Shown: in pieces, positions 55,624 to 64,000 of the stretch
Position numbering within the stretch: the stretch's first letter is position 1
How the letters are laid out: each line of letters begins with the position of its first letter
NCBI RefSeq assembly: GCF_036711975.1
Contig: NC_091966.1
Span: 28,527,501 to 28,591,500 of the forward strand
Length of the DNA stretch: 64,000 bases
Direction of reading: 5' to 3'
From: Onthophagus taurus
Taxonomy: Eukaryota; Arthropoda; Insecta; Coleoptera; Scarabaeidae
Position numbers and translations under genes: made by a program
Notes under the pieces: model-generated
The model's database searches: none
Seen by the model: only the letters and a program-made list of their open reading frames with translations
What the model was told of the DNA's origin: nothing

Positions 55624-56046
55624 ATGACATCGTTTAAATACGTTATATTCATAATTTCCATGATAACTATAACAACAGCAAAGATTTACGATCGTTGTGA
55701 CTTAGCTAGAGACTTACTTTACAAATATAATTTTCCCAAAGGACAAATAGCGACATGGGTTTGTATTGCTTACCGAGAGTCCACTTACAACACTGCAGCA
55801 AAATCTTCAAATGGTCGTTATTTCGGTCTGTTTCAAATATATAATAAGTACTGGTGTTCACCTCCCGGAACAGGATGCGGGGTGTCTTGCGATCAAATGT
55901 TAAATGACGACATATCAGATGATGTTAAATGCGTCAGAACTATCTTTGATGTCATCCAAAAAGAACAGGGAAATGGATTTTTGGCTTGGAGCACTTATTC
56001 AAACTGTAAAAATAATGTTAATCGTTACACGGACGGATGCTTTTAA
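55624..56046 (+). CDS. C-type lysozyme-like protein 4 (catalytic Asp replaced by Tyr)
   Basis: A 140-residue intronless gene with its first ATG at 55624 (a GTG opens the frame upstream). Signal peptide 1-19, mature K-I-Y-D-R-C, eight Cys, ending D-G-C-F directly at the stop. Catalytic Glu E52 is kept (Y-R-E-S-T-Y-N-T), but G-R-Y-F-G-L-F-Q-I puts Y66 where gene 3 has D66, although the flanking residues are otherwise alike. The basic tail of gene 3 continues past this stop in the untranslated sequence (AAGAAGCATCAG), so the tail was lost by a stop or gained by readthrough. Confidence 0.93.
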   Translation: MTSFKYVIFIISMITITTAKIYDRCDLARDLLYKYNFPKGQIATWVCIAYRESTYNTAAKSSNGRYFGLFQIYNKYWCSPPGTGCGVSCDQMLNDDISDDVKCVRTIFDVIQKEQGNGFLAWSTYSNCKNNVNRYTDGCF

Positions 56047-56899
56047 AAGAAGCATCAGGTGAGTGTAAAATCGTAAAAACGGGGTATGAATAAAATTCAT
56101 TAAAATGATTACCATATCACATATAAACTAAGTTTAATGTTGTAACATTGTTAAATATAGTTGTTTAGTTTTAAGTTTTCAATTGAGATTACATTTATTT
56201 GTGCGCCTATGAATCAGCTGTTGACATAATTTTCGGGGACAAAATTAGTTATGTTTAAGTCTTTCAACCCCGTTTTGCTTCATAATAATTGTCCGTTGAT
56301 TTTTTTTTGTAATTGGCACTTAACATTTTAAAAATATATGTTTAAGAAATATATTTTGAGGAATTGAGATTTCCCTTTAAATTTGTAATTATAAATTCCG
56401 ACGCAACGGTTAAAACAATTTATATTGCAGCATGTCTTGGGAAGAAATTATGTAAATTCTTTTCATTTTACGTTAAAAATAGCTTAGGCATTTAATAAAT
56501 CCTTTAAATAATATATAATTTAATAAATAATAAATAACTTGAAAAACATCTTTCTCGCATTGTTTTTTATTCTTGAATTCCAATAATTGTATAGATAAAT
56601 TGTTGGGGGCTTTCCCAGAAAGTGGTAAATTACTTGTAAATATTTAAAACCTACAAAGAGTTCATTTCATGTTGAAGTCATGTTAAATTCTACTTTATAC
56701 GAAAAATCACAAATGCATATCCAGGAAAAGCATCATCACATTCGATTACACGATTTTATTAAAATTTCATACAAATTTTTAATTTAAGACCAATTAGAAA
56801 AATATAAGGAGTCTTTGTCTCAAAAAATTCTTTAACAAACTCTAATTCTCCCAAAAATCCTACCATTTTTGTTAACACATATTTGTAACTTGCTATTAA

Positions 56900-57600
56900 A
56901 GTTGCTTGCTATTAAAATTGTAAAGTTACTACAAGCAACTAATATCAACAAATAGAAACCGCGATAACTAACAGTTAAAAATAGAGCACAGCGAAAGGGT
57001 GCCCTCAGTTATGAAAGAAGAAGTAAGTGCTGCACCAGGAGAAGATAACGTCATGTCCGAAATGATAGTATTGAACCAAGGACTGAACTAAATCTATATA
57101 TGTCCCACTTCACAAAAAAGGTTCCAGAGAGCAAAGTGATGTTCCAAATAACAGCGGATCGCCTAAAGCTCTATATATTGTCACAACAACCACTGGAGCA
57201 AGCAGACTTTGTGCCAGAGCTTGGAACGCGAGAAAAAATATTGAACATAAGATAAATCATAGAAAAAGTCAGAAAATGTAACATGTCTACTTATTTATGC
57301 TTTATAGCATGAAATGGGCGTACCAAGACACCTCATAACTATCATCAAGAGTCTCCACGAGAATAATACAACATAAGTAAGAGCTAAGAACGAGGTAACT
57401 GACCAATTTCAGGTGGAAAAGGGTGTCAGGCAAGGGTGGATACTCATTCTCCTCCTATTCAACATGTATGGCGAGTGGACCACGAGGAAAGCCTTGGAAG
57501 ATCCTAATGGAGGAGTAACAATGGGTGGCATAAAATATTAATTACAAAAAAAATTATTAAAAATTAATAACATTCTGTACGCCGATGATACCACTATGGG
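56900..57600 (+). mobile_element. LINE fragment in duplicated block, copy 2
   Basis: The same LINE piece as 51300-52000, with internal deletions. It ends right after the active-site codons for L-Y-A-D-D-T-T, where the sequence changes abruptly. Confidence 0.7.
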
Positions 57601-57611
57601 TTCGGTTGCTT

Positions 57612-57770
57612 TAAAGAGCTATTTGCCTGAAAATATTTTAGCCGTATGTTATTTGCCTAGGAACGTAGAATTTAGACTGAAATAAGTGGAATAAAACTAT
57701 TTGCCTAGGCAGATAGTATCTGACTTAAAAAAAGCTATTTACCTGAAACAACCATTTGCCTGCGACATAT
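57612..57770. repeat. Dispersed TATTTGCCT motif array
   Basis: The motif (T)ATTTGCCT[GA] appears at about 57620, 57650, 57698 and 57760, with a one-base variant TATTTACCTG near 57738. Spacing is irregular (about 20-50 bp) and it occurs nowhere near the rest of the duplicated block. Confidence 0.55.
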
Positions 57771-57779
57771 ACACTTAAA

Positions 57780-58620
57780 TTAAAAAGAAATTTTTATGTG
57801 TACACGCAGCATAAATATTTCATTTTTCCATCATAGTATGGCAAAACTGTACTCCCAACGGATGATAGCAATTTTTAATTCTTGTACTGTCGACAAGTGG
57901 TATGGATACAATTGCTCTTCACATGGCACACGTCAAGCCGTACTTCTGGATATTCCGAAATGTCCGAACTGTTGATATCAACTGTATTATCAGTTATTTG
58001 CTATATAATCTCACCACTGGATTAGCATTGCCTAAACACTCTCCCAACGTTAAAAGCATGTTAGTTTGCTCACTAAAACTGTAATTATTTGTCATTTTAA
58101 AGTTACAATTTGTTTTCATAGGCACCTACGATTAATGAAAACATTTTATAATCGAGGTTGTATCTTTTTGCGAATAATTCGAAAACGATGCGTCTAAACA
58201 AATATGTCTAATAGTGAAAATAATTTTAAAATGAAATAGGCTTTTGGAATCAGTTGTAAAATTTAAGGGTTTATGACATAATGAAAATGTTTTAAAGAAA
58301 TAACCTTTGTGAACACCCTGTATAGCATTAATCCCGTGGTTGCATATTTTCAAAACTGATCTTAAACGATTTTTCATGATAAAATTGCACTGTGTACCAA
58401 ATTTTATCTTTCTAAGACAAAACAATATTCAAAGTATTTGAGAAAATGTTTAAAAATTTCTTAACTTTGAAGGCCCATATCTTAGCCATTTATGGGTTTA
58501 GACCAAATATTTTTACACGAATCATCATCATTTTAACTCTAGTATTTGAGATTGAAATTATGCCACGACTTACAGGAACATCCTGTATACGATAACGGTC
58601 ATCTACTTTGACTCGTTAAT
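57780..58620. other. Insert in duplication block 2, unassigned
   Basis: No gene recognised. Contains AACACCCTGTATA- and CATCCTGTATAC-type ends (58310-58325, 58588-58600), typical of small TIR elements. Confidence 0.4.
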
Positions 58621-58629
58621 CTCTAACGA

Positions 58630-58900
58630 ACGGGGGCCCCAGCGGAAAGAGTAGCAAGAGAAGCGCACTAGCGAAGGAAGCCATAACTAGACTATTGAAC
58701 ATATGGAAAAGTCGTGCAATCTCTTTGATAACGAATATGAGGTTGGTAAGAAGCCTGATTTGCTATATCTTTCTGTACGGATCAGAGTGTTAGTTGTTAA
58801 AAAGAACGCACAACACGAAAATCCATGCCCCGGTGATGTTTTGCTACCCTTTAATAGACACAGAGGAGAACTAACGGGTCAATACTACAACAACGGAAAC
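58630..58900 (+). mobile_element. LINE 3' fragment
   Basis: The frame reads S-K-R-S-A-L-A-K-E-A-I-T-R-L, then I-W-K-S-R-A-I-S-L and L-Y-G-S-E, the familiar LINE tail before the C-terminal H-x-x-R-x-R-W region. Short and frameshifted. Confidence 0.5.
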
Positions 58901-59803
58901 TAAAAAAAAAGATAGTGGCTGAAAACATTGCGAAATATTCCTGACTTCATATTCGCAATATTGCCAAATTTACCGTTTCTTTCTGATATTATGAGTCACT
59001 TTGAATTTTTAAATGCAATACATTGTCTATTACATCATCGCTGAAATCTAACCTGCAACTGGAATCCACCATATTTCAATCACAATTCTCAGTAAAATTC
59101 GAGCATGCTGTAACATGATATTAATGTATTATTAATTTATTTACTTATTGATTAATTTCCGCAGAATAATGGAGGAATATAATGGACCAATTTTACCTTC
59201 GACAGTACCCTATTGTCAAACTAACAACGGAGCACATTTTTATTATGCCCAAATTTTGTATAATTCCAGCTACTCATTTATGAAAAAATTAACTGTTTCT
59301 AGACTTTGTTACACTTAGTACATTAGATATGAAAGTACCCTTTACGCTAACTGTGTTTGCTAAAAACAAGCGGAAAAAAATAAAAAACCAAGTTATCGAA
59401 TTAATATGGATCTTTTCCTTATACTTCATTTAACCTCGATTTCCTAAAATTAATTATTACTAATGTGCTACAATTAATCCACCATCTTTCCTATTTGTAT
59501 AGTTTGTGCAGTTATGCTTTACGACCTTCATGATCCTTTATGGGCAATAAATAGAATTGCATCTAACCCAAATAATATGTGGAATATTTTCGTCTAATAG
59601 AAAAATAGCGAGATTCTTAAAAGTTTAAACGATAGCAGTTGTTTTATATGTTATTGTTACAATTTCAAGGTATCATCAACATATTTTTCAATATTCAATA
59701 TTTTTCAATATCATTATTTTTCCATGTTTTTTTATATATGAATGTTCCCAGTTGTTATTAAAATACTTCATATTCTTCACATAACATACCTTACATCGGT
59801 TAG

Positions 59804-59810
59804 TATAAAT
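59804..59810 (+). promoter_or_regulatory. TATA box of the interrupted fifth lysozyme
   Basis: TATAAAT in the same context as genes 3 and 4, 75 bp before the ATG at 59879. Confidence 0.7.
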
Positions 59811-59878
59811 TCGAAGTTTACAATACTTCTTTTAATAACTTAACTTAACCGTACCCAGTGTTCTACCTAAAACCAATC

Positions 59879-59896
59879 ATGATATCGTTTAAATAT
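59879..59896 (+). pseudogene. Fifth lysozyme, cut after codon 6 by a gypsy element
   Basis: The codons read M-I-S-F-K-Y, as in the signal peptides of lysozymes 3 and 4, and then the LTR begins. The promoter is preserved. The remainder may lie beyond the window on the far side of the retrotransposon. Confidence 0.85.
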
Positions 59897-60039
59897 TGTG
59901 ATGTATTTAGTTGGAGTTACTTTTGAGTATATTCAAATTAAAGACTTTATAATTAACAAACATCTTTATTCGAGCGAAGTCAACTCAGAACTGGGTTAAA
60001 ACAGGTTTACAAAACGCTTTTATACAAAAATACACTACA
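59897..60039 (-). mobile_element. Short LTR (3' LTR) of Ty3/gypsy element
   Basis: About 143 bp. On the minus strand it starts TGTAGTG and ends CATCACA, contains TATAAAAG near its start and AATAAAG further on, and is preceded by a polypurine tract AGGGGAAGA (60042-60050). The insertion junction with the lysozyme is at 59896/59897. Confidence 0.8.
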
Positions 60040-60077
60040 TTATCTTCCCCTAAAAAAAATAAAATACACATAAACTA

Positions 60078-63000
60078 TTACTCATAACATAATCTATCCA
60101 CGGGTTTGATCATGCGCTTCGGACGGTTAATAACTAAACTTTCTGCGCTTTCGTTGTTGCATGAATTTTCGCTACTAGGATCTTTAGACTGATTATTATT
60201 ATTTGAACTTCCAGAACTATCAAAAGGAATACGTGATTCAACAAAAGTAAATTTTCTTATTTGATTTGGATGTCTTTTCCACGTCTTCTGCAATTCTGGA
60301 ATTTCAACTAGATACGTACGATTTCCTATCACTTTAACGATCTTTCCTTTAATAAAAACTGGCTTATTTACAATTGCGTAATTCTTAACTAATACAATTT
60401 CATCGATTTCAAACTTTGTATAACTCTTTCCCTTACTATATTTTACTTGTTTTTCTTTGACTCTTTTTACCTTTTCAGCTACATCGTTAATATCTTTATT
60501 ACAAAACTCGTTTTCATTATTGGTAAAAGGTAAAAAAGAAGAAAATCTTGTTCTTAACGAACGACCAAACATTAAAATTGCTGGACTAACTCCAGTAGTA
60601 CAATGCGGAGTATTACGGTAATCAAATAGAAACCGACTCAAAAGGCAGTTTAAATCACCATCAGTTTTATTTAAAAGTGATTTTTTTAATACATTTTTAA
60701 CTGTTTTTACTACATTTTCAGCAGCACCATTAGACGATGGGTGATAGGGTGGACTAGTAAGGTGTTTTATATTATTTTTCTTTAAAAACATTTCAAATTC
60801 ATCAGATACTAATGATCTGCCATTATCCGAAACCAAAGTTAAGGGCAATCCAAATCGTGAAAATAACGATCTCAAAACATTGATTGTTAAAGTCGAAGTG
60901 ATATTTGACATTGGAAAAATTTCTAACCATTTAGTGTAAGCGTCCACAACTACAAAATAATACTTTTTATTAAATTCTAAGTAATCTACATGCAATCTTT
61001 GCCAGGGACCACTAGGATTTGGCCATGGAGAAATTGTTGTTTTAGGCGGGTTATTGCTGTGACAACAACAAGCTTCGCAGTTTTTGCTAACTAATTCTAT
61101 TTCAACATCTATATTTGGAAACCAAAAATAACCTCGCGCTAAACTTTTCATCTTGACTACACCTAAATGTGTTGAATGCAATTGAGAAAGCACCTCTTTT
61201 TGAAGCTCTGCTGGAATCACTATTCTATGATTCCACATAACGCAATCATCCTCAACAAAAAATTCAAATCTTTTAGAAAAATAAGGCTTTAATTCTAAAT
61301 CATTTATCTTTTTGGGCCAACCTTTTTGTATAAATTGTTTAACTCTCTGTAAGATTTTATCGTTCATTGTCCTATTTCTAATAAGACCAAAATTGATATT
61401 AAAATGGTTGGAATTATTAATAAAAAAACTATAATCAAATTCAACGTCTGTTTTACCAAAATCGTCTTCACTGACGGGTAACCTAGATAACCAATCTGCA
61501 CAATTTAAATTTGATTTGACATACTCAATTTTATAATTGTAAGCTGCTAAAATAAGCGCCCAACGCCTTAATCTATTAGCGGAAAGCTGTGGAATAGCTT
61601 TATTTTCGCCGAAGATTATTAAAAGTGGCTTGTGATCGGTGACTAGTGTAAACTTATACCCGTACAGGTACTGATTAAATTTCGTTACGCCGTAAATAAT
61701 TGCTAACCCTTCTCTTTCAATCTGTGAGTAATTTTTTTCTGCATCAGTTAAAGTTCTGCTAGCGAACGCAATAGGTTTCTCTACACCAGATGGGAATCTG
61801 TGGCTCAAAACAGCACCAATGCCTACTGATGAAGCATCTACTGTTAATTTAAGCTCTAGGTCTGGATTAAAATGAACCAATACTTCTGTTGACTTCAAAA
61901 TTTCTTTAACATGACTAAATGCCTTATCACAATCTTCGTCCCAATGAAATTTTACATTTTTCTTTAATAAATTATACAATGGGTTTAATACAGTTGACAT
62001 ATTTTTAATAAATCTACCGTAATAATTAACTCCACCTAAAAATGATTTTAACTCGGATACATTTTGTGGTGCAGGAATTTTATCCAGAACTTTTATTTTA
62101 TCAATCGATGGATGTAAACCATTCGCATTAATTCTATAACCCAAATATTCAACTTCTTTTTGAAAGAATTTACATTTATTGAAATTAACTTTCAAACCGG
62201 CATCATCCAAAATATTTAAAACTTTGTTCAAATTATTTAAGTGATCTTGCACATTTTTACCAGTTATTAAAATGTCGTCTTGAAATACTGCTACTGATGG
62301 TACATGTGTTAACAAGGAGTCCATAATCTTTTGAAACTTTGCTGGTGCGCAGGAAATACCAAAAGTTAAACGTTTATATCTAAAAAGACCAATATGAGTT
62401 GATATAGTTAGAAGCTCCTGACTTCCTTTATCTACTCCAATTTGCTGGTAAGCTTGGGACAAATCTAATTTTGTAAATTCAACTCCACCTTGTAAACAAT
62501 TAAATAATTCCTCTATTCGAGGTAATGGATGTTTATCAATTTCGATTACGGGATTGGCAGTAATTTTAAAATCACCGCAAATACGAATTTCGCCATTTTT
62601 TTTCATAACGAGAACTATTGGAGTCGCCCATCTACTGTAGTCAACAGGTTCTATTACACCAAGATGTAATAATCGTTTTAATTCGTCTTCAACTTTATTT
62701 TTTATTGCAAAAGGAATCGGTCTAGCTTTTATAAATTTAGGAGTTATGTTTTCGTTAATTAACTTAATAGAGGCTAAGCCTTTTCGAAAAAATCCTAAAC
62801 CTGAATTAAAAACATTTTGATATTTTTCTACCAATTTATTCAATTCGGCTTTGCAATTAATATAATTAATATTTGAAAAACCAATATCGAAATTTGCAAG
62901 AAAATCTCTACCAACTAATGGTGGACCTCCATTTTTCATTACATAGATATTTAATTTAGCGGTTTTATTTTTAAATTCTACTAATACTGACATAACACCT

Positions 63001-64000
63001 AATGGTTTTACTTGTGCGCCATTATAAAAATAAAAGGTTTTATTTGATGCTATCAATTTAATACCAGAAAAATGTTCTTTATATAATTTTTCAGATATAC
63101 ATGTTATTCCGCTACCGGAATCAATTTGAAATTTTATTAATATCTGTTCAACAATAACGTTAACGTAAAATGGTGGTTTATGATTTTCAGATTCAAAATT
63201 AAAAATGCAAAGATCGTCTTGATCGTTATCTGATTTATCGTTAATAAAATGATGTTTTTTATTTGATTTATATCTATTCCTTTGATTAGAAACCTTGTAA
63301 CTTCCGGTCGCTTTACACATAGCTGCCAAATGGCCTATTTTTTTACATTTAGAACAAGTAGCGTTTTTAAAATAACAACGTTCATACAAATGATTATTTT
63401 TACCGCAAACGCTACAGACGGGATAGCGCTGTCTTCCTTTAGTTTGACTGGAACTTGCTTGGGCATCCCTACTTCCAAAATCTGTACATCTCTCCCTCAG
63501 CTGGTGAATTTCTTCTTGTTTAATGATGACGTCTCGAACCTCGTTGGCCGCCATTTTTGACACCGCGAGTGAAACCATGCCGTTGAAATCTTTTGTAATT
63601 TCTTCTTCCATTAATCGATCCATAATTGGCCCTTTTTCGAATCCAAAAACAAACTTGTCCCGTAGGCAAACCTGTAGCTCAGCTCCAAATTCACAGCTCA
63701 CCGCCAAACCGCGTAAACGTGCAGCCCATTGTTTCGCCGTTTCAGCAACTTCCTTTTTTGCCGAATAAAATTGATATCGCGCAGCAAATGCACTTTTTTG
63801 GGGTTGAAAATGACTGCTAAGAACCGCTACTAGGTCGGAATACGTCTTATCTTCGGGTTTTTCGGGACTCACCAGATCGAATAATAATTTGTAGGCGTCC
63901 TCATCCAAAATATTCAATAATATAGCTCTTTTCTTCTTTGCTTTATCTTCACCAATATTATTTGCTGTGAAATAGCTCTCCAGCCTCGGTAGAAAAATTG
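60078..64000 (-). CDS. Ty3/gypsy retrotransposon Gag-Pol polyprotein (5' end outside window)
   Basis: One uninterrupted frame of more than 1300 codons, open to the window edge; upstream residues read P-R-L-E-S-Y-F, typical Gag. Counting from 63917: Gag core about 1-160; two CCHC knuckles, 167-201; protease D-S-G-S at 266-269; RT 395-560 with F-Q-D-D at 545-548; RNase H from about 690 (V-D-A-S-S-V-G); integrase with an H-H-C-C finger, then the catalytic core with V-D-Y, S-D-N-G and E-N residues; ends L-C-Y-E before TAA. No envelope gene follows; the stop lies 39 bp from the LTR. Gag and Pol are fused in one frame. The intact frame and single short LTR suggest a recent insertion that could still be active. 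Its job is self-replication, with no host role seen. Confidence 0.95.
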   Translation of the reverse strand, partial: IFLPRLESYFTANNIGEDKAKKKRAILLNILDEDAYKLLFDLVSPEKPEDKTYSDLVAVLSSHFQPQKSAFAARYQFYSAKKEVAETAKQWAARLRGLAVSCEFGAELQVCLRDKFVFGFEKGPIMDRLMEEEITKDFNGMVSLAVSKMAANEVRDVIIKQEEIHQLRERCTDFGSRDAQASSSQTKGRQRYPVCSVCGKNNHLYERCYFKNATCSKCKKIGHLAAMCKATGSYKVSNQRNRYKSNKKHHFINDKSDNDQDDLCIFNFESENHKPPFYVNVIVEQILIKFQIDSGSGITCISEKLYKEHFSGIKLIASNKTFYFYNGAQVKPLGVMSVLVEFKNKTAKLNIYVMKNGGPPLVGRDFLANFDIGFSNINYINCKAELNKLVEKYQNVFNSGLGFFRKGLASIKLINENITPKFIKARPIPFAIKNKVEDELKRLLHLGVIEPVDYSRWATPIVLVMKKNGEIRICGDFKITANPVIEIDKHPLPRIEELFNCLQGGVEFTKLDLSQAYQQIGVDKGSQELLTISTHIGLFRYKRLTFGISCAPAKFQKIMDSLLTHVPSVAVFQDDILITGKNVQDHLNNLNKVLNILDDAGLKVNFNKCKFFQKEVEYLGYRINANGLHPSIDKIKVLDKIPAPQNVSELKSFLGGVNYYGRFIKNMSTVLNPLYNLLKKNVKFHWDEDCDKAFSHVKEILKSTEVLVHFNPDLELKLTVDASSVGIGAVLSHRFPSGVEKPIAFASRTLTDAEKNYSQIEREGLAIIYGVTKFNQYLYGYKFTLVTDHKPLLIIFGENKAIPQLSANRLRRWALILAAYNYKIEYVKSNLNCADWLSRLPVSEDDFGKTDVEFDYSFFINNSNHFNINFGLIRNRTMNDKILQRVKQFIQKGWPKKINDLELKPYFSKRFEFFVEDDCVMWNHRIVIPAELQKEVLSQLHSTHLGVVKMKSLARGYFWFPNIDVEIELVSKNCEACCCHSNNPPKTTISPWPNPSGPWQRLHVDYLEFNKKYYFVVVDAYTKWLEIFPMSNITSTLTINVLRSLFSRFGLPLTLVSDNGRSLVSDEFEMFLKKNNIKHLTSPPYHPSSNGAAENVVKTVKNVLKKSLLNKTDGDLNCLLSRFLFDYRNTPHCTTGVSPAILMFGRSLRTRFSSFLPFTNNENEFCNKDINDVAEKVKRVKEKQVKYSKGKSYTKFEIDEIVLVKNYAIVNKPVFIKGKIVKVIGNRTYLVEIPELQKTWKRHPNQIRKFTFVESRIPFDSSGSSNNNNQSKDPSSENSCNNESAESLVINRPKRMIKPVDRLCYE

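Larger units (their letters stand above)
56349..59896 (+). repeat. Segmental duplication block, copy 2
   Basis: Matches 50443-53316 in order: lysozyme 2-type 3' flank (56349-56900), LINE fragment (56900-57600), lysozyme 3-type upstream region (about 58990-59878), and the first codons of a lysozyme. Interrupted by unrelated DNA at about 57600-58980. Confidence 0.85.

Noticed and set aside
63282..63820. Plus-strand open frames of 64-92 codons at the right end
   Set aside because: They lie opposite the gypsy Gag frame and have no family features; shadows of the real minus-strand frame.

Overview
The window looks like an AT-rich, transposon-dense insect nuclear genome, probably a beetle. The evidence is short (45-60 bp) GT-AG introns, CD36/SNMP-type receptors, intronless insect-type c-lysozymes, and many degraded Penelope, gypsy, LINE, hAT, Tigger, piggyBac, Harbinger and mariner-type copies. 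The order-level guess is inference. There is no prokaryotic or operon structure, and I saw no tRNA, rRNA or CRISPR.

Layout. From 2.4 to 41.5 kb a head-to-tail array of CD36-family scavenger-receptor/SNMP-like genes lies on the minus strand. In transcription order these are an intact 7-exon gene (41468-39542, 505 aa), an intact 8-exon gene (25380-22915, 500 aa), an open 8-exon gene with a 6.7-kb transposon-filled second intron (18876-10105, 493 aa), a broken chimeric copy (9687-8653), and a 5'-half copy (6762-2444) whose exons 5-8 are absent or lie beyond the window. I derived the exon boundaries by hand from reading frame, splice sites and paralogue alignment, and the phases match between paralogues. 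From 48.2 to 56.0 kb four tandem plus-strand c-type lysozyme genes follow, each with a TATA box. A fifth is cut after codon 6 by a Ty3/gypsy retrotransposon that fills 59.9-64.0 kb and runs off the window.

Between genes almost everything is mobile DNA, often nested: a LINE and a Penelope-like element inside a TIR transposon (14.06-18.35 kb), a Penelope-tail inverted dimer inside a hAT element (35.6-38.4 kb), and a TIR element inside a LINE (44.7-46.3 kb).

The most interesting signals are these. (1) Several compact RNA motifs match the type I hammerhead ribozyme consensus (CUGANGA, stem II, GAAA, tiny stem III, NUH, closing stem I). They lie at 18076-18118 (+), 20378-20419 (-), 37338-37379 (-) and 3068-3107 (-), in Penelope tails or in foldback repeats apparently derived from them. 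(2) The lysozyme paralogues differ at the catalytic Asp: two keep it and two have Tyr. (3) One CD36 paralogue has a signal-peptide-like N terminus and lacks the normal C-terminal membrane anchor. (4) Two different TIR transposons occupy what looks like the same TA site in paralogous introns.
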